This document shows positions 8,854 to 16,133 of a DNA stretch of 29,849 nt, one piece after another. The translations under genes and the position numbers were made by a program. Within the stretch, counting starts at the first letter, position 1. Each line of letters opens with the position of its first letter. Source of the stretch: Baffinella frigidus. Its lineage: Eukaryota > Cryptophyceae > Cryptomonadales > Baffinellaceae. The notes under the pieces are model-generated. The model was not told the origin of the DNA and ran no database searches. It saw only the letters and a program-made list of their open reading frames with translations. Location of the stretch: the NCBI GenBank assembly GCA_026770585.1, contig MU646349.1:606697-636545 (forward strand). Direction: 5' to 3'.

Positions 8854-9164
8854 CCACGCCAGATCAACAGCGGCGCAACCTATAATTAGTTTTGTAAAGT
8901 AAGTCGTTCCTGGTACAAATTATAAAACAAGACCTCGTTTAAAAAGGAATTGGAGCCCTTTTTAGTTTTAAATGGACCTTGTTTTATAATTTGTACCAGA
9001 ACGAGTTGCTTTGCAAAACTAATTATAGGTTGCGAGCCTATGAAGATTGCAGGCGGGGGTTGGATTTTTTAAAAACACTATCAGGATAGGGTTTGCAACT
9101 TTTGGAAACCACTGCCTTGAGGGGAAATTGACTTTTGGAACCCCCTTGCAAGAATCTGGCGTGG
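8854..9164. repeat. family K foldback element, copy 1, with nested element H
   Basis: Ends CCACGCCAGA and TCTGGCGTGG. The right part (GCAACTTTTGGAAACCACTG, CTTGAGGGGAAATTGACTTT) matches the complete family K element at 9716-9841. Most of its left arm is displaced by element H at 8876-9033, a clear nested insertion. Confidence 0.8.
8876..9033. repeat. element H, nested foldback element
   Basis: 158 bp hairpin with ends GCAACCTATAATTAGTTTTG and its complement. The centre pairs ACAAATTATAAAACAAG with CTTGTTTTATAATTTGT. It lies inside family K copy 1. Confidence 0.85.
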
Positions 9165-9319
9165 TGTGTGCAGTCCAGGGGTCAGAGAGACGGTGAGTAC
9201 TGCCAGACCGGCCGGCGTGTGTGGTCCCCACAGAGGTGTCGGCAGAGCGTATCTGTGTGCAGTGCAGGGGTGTCAGCGGAGGGAAAGGTGTGTAAATTAC
9301 GGATAGACGCCAGCATCTA

Positions 9320-9475
9320 GCTCTGTCCCATCTGATTTGGGCTCCCCATAAATTCGCCCCCCACCCCCCCCCCCCTAATTTTACAGGTAAGTTTTGACAC
9401 CACCCCATGAAATTTACCGGTAAAATTTCGGGGGAGGCGAATCGATAGGGAGCCCAAATCCAAGTGGGACAGAGC
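9320..9475. repeat. family I foldback element, copy 2
   Basis: Perfect ends GCTCTGTCCCA / TGGGACAGAGC with TA on both sides. The internal TTTACAGGTAAGTTTTGACA stretch matches copy 1 at 3405-3561. Confidence 0.85.
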
Positions 9476-9523
9476 TAGAACATGGCCACTGTGTATTCCC
9501 TTCCGTGAAGGCCTTCTGAGATA

Positions 9524-9595
9524 AGGACCTAAACGCCAAAAAAGCGCTTTTTGGCGTTTAGTTCCTAGCGCTTTTTTGGCGTTTAGTTCCTAATC
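9524..9595. repeat. compact hairpin with repeated AAACGCCAAAAAAGCGC arms
   Basis: GGACCTAAACGCCAAAAAAG pairs with two consecutive copies of GCGCTTTTTGGCGTTTAGTT, so either right copy can pair with the left arm. Confidence 0.7.
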
Positions 9596-9702
9596 AGGAC
9601 GGTGAAGAACGTGTCGCGACTTGGAAGTAAACGCCGAAAAAGCGGAGCGTTTTCAACACAGGGTTCGCGTGGAGAAGTCGCGACACGTTCTTCACCGTCC
9701 TG
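9596..9702. repeat. element L, foldback element
   Basis: AGGACGGTGAAGAACGTGTC at the left and its exact complement at the right, with a 60 bp diverged centre containing CGCCGAAAAAGCGGAGCG. Confidence 0.75.
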
Positions 9703-9715
9703 TCGGATCATGCTA

Positions 9716-9841
9716 CCACGCCAGACTGGAGGAAGGGGAAAAATCTTTTAAACCGTATGTGGGTACGGTATCCACTTTTGAAAACCATCGCCCTTGAGGG
9801 GGAATTGACTTTTGGCAACCCCTTCGAAGACTCTGGCGTGG
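9716..9841. repeat. family K foldback element, copy 2
   Basis: Uninterrupted family K element with ends CCACGCCAGA / TCTGGCGTGG flanked by TA. Body CTTGAGGGGGAATTGACTTT shared with copy 1. Outside the ends the arms pair poorly. Confidence 0.75.
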
Positions 9842-10106
9842 TAAGCATTTCACTATCATGTCGTGGAAATGTGCACCATCATCTATAGCGTGCAGCTGGC
9901 GTTCAACGAGCTGGCTACAGTTTGATCCAGTTTGATTCCGCAGATGGGGACTTCCTTGTAGCTCTGTCGTGACAGAGCGAAAAATTGCTATTTGGGCTCA
10001 CCAATTTGGTGAGCCCAGGCTCGTTTCCGCACCAAAGGTGGTGGATGTGTTCCGCATACCCAGCATGGCAGCTGGAGAATAGTCGGGCAACCCAGGTGAG
10101 GCACAG

Positions 10107-10894
10107 CTAGGACCTCTTGAAGAAGAGCAGCGCCTCCTCGGTGTCGCTGTCTTTGGTCGCTGTGCTCGCTGCGCCCGCGACAACCTGCCGCCGCCACAGG
10201 AAATATCCGGTTACGTGTCGCACTGCAACACCGCGGGAAGCTCAGGTTCCGTGCAGGGAGAGAGGTGGGGGGGGGGGCAAGAGAAAGTGTTCCAGGGAAG
10301 GGGCAGGGAAGAGTTGTGGCAGGGCTGGGCAGATTCGAGGGGTCGGACCAGCTTCAGCGCCTCCTCCACAGCCGGGGCGAACTCCGGGGCGTCAATGAGG
10401 TGCTTGCCAAAAAGGTCAGCAGTCTTGGCGCCCTCCGCTGATGTCGCCTGTCTCCAGCTTTCTCCCACCTCGCCGCCTCCTTCCGCGGGTGGTGCCGCCG
10501 CGTTCATCGCCTTGAGCGAGTGCCTCGCCATGAGCTGCAGCTGAGAACAGCGGAACTTTGCTTCCTGTGGGTGGTGCGCCGGTGAGCTAGGCAGCTTTTG
10601 GGAAGGTGGATATGGTGCGCCACCGAATCCGCTGGAATCACGAATCCGCTGAAGTGGGGGGTCCCGATGGGGGGGATGAACCTGCGCAGACACACCGCCT
10701 GATTGGGTCATCGCCTCGGCCATCCGGGCAGACAGGTAGTTCTTGACCGCGACCTTGAGCTTGGGCACCTGTTGTTGAATGCTCATTTCCTTGGACAAGT
10801 TTGCAAAGTCGATGGCGGGGCCGACTCCGCCGAAGGGAATCGCCTCGAGCTGGTCCGCCGGGGGAATCCCATCGGGCTTGCCGGTCTCGGACAT
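10107..10894 (-). CDS. small three-exon gene, unknown protein (~160 aa)
   Basis: Exon 1 (10894-10682) starts at ATG and reads MSETGKPDGIPPADQLEAIP ... GPAIDFANLSKEMSIQQQV ... AVKNYLSARMAEAMTQSGG, ending GCGCAG|GTTCAT in phase 0. Exon 2 (10540-10349) follows a TTCTCAG acceptor: LMARHSLKAMNAA ... KTADLFGKHLIDAPEF ... VEEALKL, ending CTG|GTCCGA in phase 0. Exon 3 (10184-10107) reads TKDSDTEEALLFFKRS and stop. All phases agree, and codons in these exons favour G or C at the third position. The protein looks mainly alpha-helical and soluble, with no signal peptide or membrane span. I do not recognise the family. The exon 3 acceptor has a weak pyrimidine tract, so the C-terminus is the least certain part. 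Confidence 0.55.
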
Positions 10895-11043
10895 GTGTGG
10901 GACTCAAGCAGTGGGGAACAGGAACACGACAGGCTGGTGCGAGGTGTCTCCAGATCGATTTTGGAGTTCCCCGCCCGGCGGGGAACTCCCGAAGTCCATC
11001 TTTGTTCGTAGATCTCGAATAAAAGGACCTAAAATGTAATGTC

Positions 11044-11142
11044 GATCCGAAAGCAAAAATGCTTTCTCTGCAGATCCCTTCTACGGAACGGCGTGTCGTT
11101 GGCGTATGTTGGGACAAATTAAAACCTAAAGGACCTAAAGGT
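11044..11142 (+). repeat. family C repeat, copy 6
   Basis: Full-length unit just upstream (on the minus strand) of the 10107-10894 gene: GATCCGAAAGCAAAAATGCT ... GGAACGGCGTGTCGTTGGCG ... CCTAAAGGACCTAAAGG. It could contribute to that gene's 5' flank; no promoter motif is evident. Confidence 0.75.
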
Positions 11143-11179
11143 AGACCTCGAAATCCTGGCGCATTGGCGGTGCTCATGC

Positions 11180-11995
11180 GCTAATGTGTTCCCTCTCTAG
11201 AAGGAGAGAGACTCGCCTCCCGAGGTCTTGTCCTCATGACTTGTGTGGTGTCTTCGTATACTGTTGTATACTCAGTGATATATGACTCTGGGTAGGTGAC
11301 TCTCTACAGCATCTTTCTGCTCTCGCGTGTCGCCTCCCAGCCTGAGTCTATCAACAGATATCACTTAGTTCCCTTCGTCTCGTCTCACCTTGCCTTCTGG
11401 GGCGTAGCGGTCGTGTTTGACTCCAGAAATATCGAGAAATCAATATCCAGAAATATCCAGACAATTTATCAAAACTTGCGTTCCCCCCTTCGAGGTGCTC
11501 ACTCGTCGACTTTTCTACTTGTTGACTTTTCCAAAAAGTCAACAAGTGAATCGAACGATCTCTTCCAGACTCTCTCACGAGAAACGAGAGGATATCAGAG
11601 ACTCTCTACAGAGAGAGAGAGAGCTCACCCGCTGGTGAGCTCTCTCTCGAGAGAGAGCTCACCCGCTGGTGTCAAACGAGGACCAAACGACGAAAAAATG
11701 CTACGGGAATTTCCTGGGTGTCCGGAATTGGACGTAGTTCGTAGACCTCAAGCTCAGGGTTATGGGAGGAATGTTTTAGGACTCCATTCCTGGTGTGTGC
11801 CCGTGTGTGCCCTCTCTAGAAAGAGAGATACTCGCCTGCTTTTGTCCTCATGACTGTGGTGTTGACAATTGTTACTACATCTCGACTCTCGTGTCAACAA
11901 TTGTCACCACACCGCCTTGCCTCCTGGGGCGTCTACAGCGGACGTGTGAGACAATTTATGGAACCGTGCCCCCCCCCCCTTCGAGCTGCTCCTGA
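11180..11995 (+). repeat. diverged segmental direct duplication
   Basis: Sequence 11180-11510 (CCCTCTCTAGAAGGAGAGAG, TTGTCCTCATGACT, CTTGCCTTCTGGGGCGTAGC, AGACAATTTAT, CCCCCTTCGAGGTGCTC) is repeated in the same order, shortened, at 11800-11995. Between them lies a purine-rich inverted repeat near 11600-11660 built from GAGAGAGCTCACCCGCTGGT units. No coding sequence is convincing. Confidence 0.6.
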
Positions 11996-12082
11996 GCTTT
12001 CTTATTTCCCTTCGTAACCAATATGTAGAGGGCGCATAACCGCTTTCTGGGTCCTGCTCAGACACAGCCTCTGAGGAACTGC

Positions 12083-12183
12083 AGAGAGAGATTGGTAATT
12101 TATTGCCAAACAACGAGCGTCAGCGCCGCACATGCCTTAGCACTGTGCTCCTCACTGTACCCCGTGCCGGCCGCTCTTACGAG
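12083..12183 (+). repeat. dispersed repeat R, copy 3
   Basis: Closest match to 1855-1958: ATTGGTAATTTATTGCCAAA, CGTCAGCGCCGCACATGC, CTGTACCCCGTGCCGGCCGC. Confidence 0.7.
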
Positions 12184-12458
12184 TTGAGGAACTGCACACA
12201 TGGCGGGCGTGCGACATCCTTGCACAGAGATGTCTGGGCATCTATTATTAAAAATATGTTTGATCCATTAGTTGTCAGTGTCCTGAAATTGGGAAACAAC
12301 CAAGCAAATTTGCATGGTGCATTGAAATCAAACAAACACGCAATTCTGTTTTGCGTGTTTTGTTTACAGTGAACTAGAGTGAAATCGAGCAATTTTGGTC
12401 TGAAGTGTTTTATTTCAGTTCCAAAATAAACAAAAGACGAACGCACAAACCCAGACCG
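12184..12458. other. AT-rich unannotated stretch
   Basis: Only low-complexity AT-rich ORFs in opposing frames; no family recognised and no hairpin element seen. Confidence 0.4.
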
Positions 12459-12702
12459 TTTGTGAGCCTCGGTCAGACAGGTTGCGAGCCTCGGTCACGG
12501 ACCAGGTTGCGAGCCTCTAGTTGAGTGATGTGAACGGTCAATGAACTCAGGTTTGGTCTCAGCTCGTGTTGCCCCAGGGCCTTGTGAGACGCCTCCCCTC
12601 TAGCGGGGTCATATCTGGTAGCGAAGGTCGGTTCGGGATTCTATCTCCCGACCCCACGAACGAAGAGAAAGAAGAAAAAAAAGCGGAGCGGAGCGGCCGC
12701 GA

Positions 12703-13017
12703 ATGCCCTTGGAGGCAGAGAATGCAGAGGGGACCGACGGGTCTCCTGAAAACGGGACGAGCCTCCGGGCCGCTGCGGCAGCGTCGGTGCCGGTTTCCCC
12801 CTTGGTCGGCGACCGGGCGGCATGGCCGGAGGTTGTGCGCGTGAGCTTCACCGCCCCGGCAGCGGACGCCGCCCAGCAGTTCGAACAGTACCGGCGCTTC
12901 AGCTTCAGGCAGCAGCGTGCAGCTGGCTACGCCGCCTCGGACCCGGGGGAGGCGCGCGAGATTGAGCCTTTCGCTCCCTCCGCCGCGGAGGAGCGCCCGA
13001 CGTTTTTAGGTGCTTGA
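12703..13017 (+). CDS. hypothetical Ala-rich ORF or exon in left arm
   Basis: Open GC-rich frame: MPLEAENAEGTDGSPENGTS ... GDRAAWPEVVRVSFTAP, then QQFEQYRRFSFRQQRAAGYA ... EIEPFAPSAAEERP and stop. The first 53 codons are duplicated in inverted orientation at 13432-13275, where the frame then runs into unrelated sequence. Third positions are strongly GC, as in the true exons here. Splice sites could not be fixed, so it may be an exon or gene fragment. Not recognised. Confidence 0.3.
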   Translation: MPLEAENAEGTDGSPENGTSLRAAAAASVPVSPLVGDRAAWPEVVRVSFTAPAADAAQQFEQYRRFSFRQQRAAGYAASDPGEAREIEPFAPSAAEERPTFLGA

Positions 13018-13201
13018 TCTTTTCAATTTGAGAAAAACGCACCGATCGGATTATCTTTGGGCGTTGTCGCAAGTAAAAAAACATTCACAAGATCACGACC
13101 ACCGAAGTTGTTTATTTTGTGACCCATGCATCCTGGAACATCAGGGCAGGGGGGGACGGAGCGTGCTAGGGCGTCGCCTTTGTTTGCCGAAGTAAATTGA
13201 C

Positions 13202-13432
13202 TCAAGGCTGAATTGTCTCAAGGCTCAAGGCCAGCCCAACGTGGAAGCGATGCTTTGTGCACACCTTTTCATTTGCCGGGGCTGTGAAGCTCACGCGCAC
13301 AACCTCCGGCCATGCCGCCCGGTCGCCGACCAAGGGGGAAACCGGCGCCGACGCTGCCGCAGCGGCTCGGAGGCTCGTCCCGTTTTCAGGAGACTCGTCG
13401 GTCCCCTCTGCATTCTCTGCCTCCAAGGGCAT
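13202..13432 (-). pseudogene. inverted, truncated copy of the 12703 ORF
   Basis: Begins with the same MPLEAENAEGTD peptide with few substitutions (TDE for TDG, APV for VPV) and breaks after VSFTAPA, exactly where similarity between the palindrome arms ends. The C-terminal part of the + copy is missing. Confidence 0.45.
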
Positions 13433-13857
13433 TCGTGGCCGCTACGCTCCGCTTTTTTTTTCTCTTTCTCTTTGTTCGTGGGGTCGGGAGATAGAATCCC
13501 GAACCAAGGCTCAAGGCCAGCCCAACGTGGACGCGATGCTTCGTTCACACCTTTTCATTTGAGCGAGGTGCGACTTCTGAGACCCCCCGGGAAACAGAGC
13601 CCCGGAACGACCTTCGCTACCAGATGAGACCCCGCTTAGGAGGGGCGAGGCCGCGCCGGCCAAGGCCCGACACACAAGCGAGAGAGAACTTACCTTCATT
13701 AGTCAACCATCGAGGCTCATCACCTGTCCGACCGAGGCTCACAACTTCTCTCTTCATGCAGCGCCATCAAGTGGCAGGGTGTGTCCTTTAGGTCCTGTAG
13801 GTTCTTCGAGCTCCCTACATAGGCGGACACCGGAACTTGTTCTGTAGAAAGGCCATG

Positions 13858-13965
13858 CTTCCTCGTGAGAAACCGTCGCCCCCTAGGACCCTAAATTAGG
13901 CATATGCCTAGGGCCCTATGGTGGTCCTAGGGGGGGGGCGGTTTCTTATGAGCGAGGTACCCCTG
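13858..13965. repeat. family A element with degenerate left arm
   Basis: Right arm intact (GTTTCTTATGAGCGAGGTAC then CCCTG and TA). The left end is reduced to CGTGAGAAACCGTCGCCCCC. Confidence 0.7.
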
Positions 13966-14026
13966 TAAGGGTTGTTGAAACAGGTTGTGAGCCATACGCC
14001 ATGACTCTGCGCCTCCTCTACGTGTA

Positions 14027-14091
14027 CAGGGGTACATCGCTCATAATCAAGTACCCCCCCTTAGGATCACCATAAGGCCCTACAGGGGTAC
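14027..14091. repeat. truncated family A element
   Basis: Left end CAGGGGTACATCGCTCATAA. The element stops shortly after the CCTTAGGATCACCATAAGG core; the right arm is missing. Confidence 0.6.
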
Positions 14092-14511
14092 CTATTTCCA
14101 AATGTACCGAAATGTACCAATATGCGCAGTGCATTAAAATAATTATGGGAGTATTTGCCGACGAGGGATCGAGGTGAAATTTTGTAGGCATCTGCTAGGA
14201 CGCACTAGGAAGGCGATTGACGATCTCATATGACTACTTCAGCCTGCGTGAGGCCCCTCTAGAGCGCGAAAAAGTCTTCATTGGGTCTAGGGCGATTAAT
14301 CGCTCTAGCTAGGGCGATTAATCACCGTAACTCGCTGGTCACTTGAGGGAGAAAAAAACGCTACTTAAGTACGATTCGACCCCTGCGTTTTCTTTCGACC
14401 CCTGCGTTTTCTTCGATCAGTACGGGAGGGTCGACCAAATCTCGCGTTGGTCAACCCTCTGGTACCCAATTAAGCAAACACCGAACGGCCGACCTTCGAG
14501 CAAGGATGTTC

Positions 14512-14589
14512 TTAGCCGAGGCACCCCTGTAGGCATAGCCCTACTGTAGGGTCCTAGGAGGTGGAACTTTCTTACGAGCCAGGTACCCC
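14512..14589. repeat. diverged family A element
   Basis: GAGGCACCCCTGTAGGCATAG on the left and CTTTCTTACGAGCCAGGTAC on the right, with the ACTGTAGGGTCCTAGGAGG core preserved. Confidence 0.6.
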
Positions 14590-14633
14590 TGCACACTGCA
14601 GATGCAAGCGACACCCGGACTCGAGAGGTGTGA

Positions 14634-14846
14634 GGACCGGGTCCTGGACGGGCCCGCCTCGGGTAAAAGGGCTCCAAGGGAGAGCGCCTATAAGTAGTTG
14701 TAAGGAATCCTGTCAGTGAATCATCAGAGACCGGAGAGCTCGCACGGCATGCCTTGAGGACCGGGTCCTGGACGGGCCCGCCTCGGGTAAAAGGGCTCCA
14801 AGGGAGAGCGCCTATAAGTAGTTGTAAGGAATCCTGTCAGCTCGCG
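14634..14846 (+). repeat. direct repeat, two copies of ~85 bp
   Basis: GACCGGGTCCTGGACGGGCC followed by CGCCTCGGGTAAAAGGGCTC and AAGTAGTTGTAAGGAATCC occurs at about 14634-14720 and again at about 14759-14840, nearly identical. Confidence 0.8.
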
Positions 14847-14878
14847 CGGCATGCCTTCACAAGAGGCATTTGGTGTGG

Positions 14879-15277
14879 GTGTGGGTATGTAGGCTCTAAG
14901 GGCATCTAAGGACGCATAAGGTTATGAGGACGTCGGCGTAGATTCACTTAGGCCTCCAGAGTACATTCACTTAGGCCTTCTAAGTAGAGAGAGTTGACTG
15001 GTAACTACAAGCCTTCTAAGACCGTTTTCAGAGTGGGACACGGCGGGAGCTCATAACCTGTGAACACTACAGGCTCCACGAATCCCGAGGAGGCCAATGT
15101 CTTTCGCTGGAATTTACTCGAGAGCGTGACCCGGCCTTAGAAGGCCGGTAGTTACTAGTCAACTCTCTCTACTTAGACGGCCTAAGTGAATGTACTTAAT
15201 GAGGCTCAAGTGAATCTACGCCGACGTCCTCATAACCTTGCGTCCTTAGATGCCCTTGGAGCCTAGATACCCACAGG
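14879..15277. repeat. element G, 400 bp foldback element
   Basis: Arms of about 145 bp: TGTGGGTATGTAGGCTCTAA ... GTACATTCACTTAGGCC ... GAGAGAGTTGACTGGTAACT and their complements, around a ~110 bp unpaired centre. This is the longest hairpin element seen and has a solo arm at 6231-6331. No ORF inside. Confidence 0.85.
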
Positions 15278-15394
15278 GAATATGCGACGCTCCTCGCGCC
15301 CTCAGGGGCAAAGCGCGCTTATGTAACACGCAACTTACAGGTTAAAAAACATTTACGCGCACTTGAGCCTGCACACACAGGCTCACACTGGATA

Positions 15395-15495
15395 TTCCTT
15401 AAGTGGCCAGGCAGTCAAAATTGACCCGCAAGAGGTCCTAGGTAGGTCCTAGGGCCCTACGGTAGGGCGTATGCGCCTACTGGTCACTTAAGGGA
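15395..15495. repeat. family B foldback element, copy 5
   Basis: TA-flanked. TTCCTTAAGTGGCCAGGCAG at the left; GCGCCTACTGGTCACTTAAG and GGA at the right. Confidence 0.8.
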
Positions 15496-15585
15496 TAGGC
15501 TCACACGGGCTGGCGCCGCAAGATCAGCGCACTCCCCCACCAGGGTTGCAGCGCAGTGCGAGCGTTGAGCGCCCCGAAGCGCATA

Positions 15586-15702
15586 CAGGGGTACCTCGCT
15601 CATAAGAAACCGACTTCCCCTAGGACCCTACAGTAGGCCCATGCCTAGGGCCCTACGGTGGTCCTAGGGGGGGGTCAGTTTCTTATGAGCGAGGTACCCC
15701 TG
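15586..15702. repeat. family A foldback element, intact
   Basis: Perfect CAGGGGTACCTCGCTCATAA ends, TA on both sides, and CCCTACAGTAGGCCCATGCC core. Best reference copy of the family in the window. Confidence 0.9.
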
Positions 15703-15727
15703 TAGTTTGCGCCGGTCGGCGGGCACG

Positions 15728-15828
15728 TCCCTTGAGTGGTGAGTAGGCCCATACACCCTACCGTAGGGCCCTGGGACCTGCCTAGGACCTCTTGGCCGTC
15801 AAATTTGACGGCCTCGCCACTTGAGGGG
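15728..15828. repeat. family B foldback element, copy 6
   Basis: TCCCTTGAGTGG / CCACTTGAGGGG ends. TA kept only on the right. Inner GGCCGTCAAATTTGACGGCC hairpin. Confidence 0.75.
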
Positions 15829-15972
15829 TAGCGAGCAATCCGCCTGCCCCACCACGCGCCTGCGCTGAGATCCTACGCCCCGCCCCCCCTAGAATCACAA
15901 CCCTCTCCGCCGATTCCGGGCATCCCGAGACTCCCTCGCGACGCACAGGCAGTAGGTTACGAGCCTATGCTA

Positions 15973-16072
15973 CAGGGGTACCTCCCCCCTAGGACCCTAC
16001 AATAGGCCTATCCCTAGGCCCCTACGGAGGTCCTAGGGGGGTTGCAGTTTCTCATGAGCGAGGTACCCCCTG
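15973..16072. repeat. family A foldback element with shortened left arm
   Basis: TA-flanked. The left arm lacks the CGCTCATAAGAAAC block; the right arm has TCTCATGAGCGAGGTACCCC. Confidence 0.8.
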
Positions 16073-16133
16073 TACACATGTAGCAGGTTATGGTCGCGGA
16101 GCTCTTGGCGATGCACAGGTTATGGCCGTTGGG

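Larger units (their letters stand above)
12459..13748. repeat. ~1.3 kb imperfect large palindrome
   Basis: Left arm blocks reappear inverted on the right: TGTGAGCCTCGGTCAGACAG (12459) with 13708-13748, CTGGTAGCGAAGGTCG (12616) with 13608-13624, and 12640-12862 with 13275-13500 at near identity. The right arm has an extra ~100 bp (13503-13607) containing AAGGCCAGCCCAACGTGGA, a sequence also found directly repeated at 13217. The centre (12863-13216) is unique. Confidence 0.75.
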
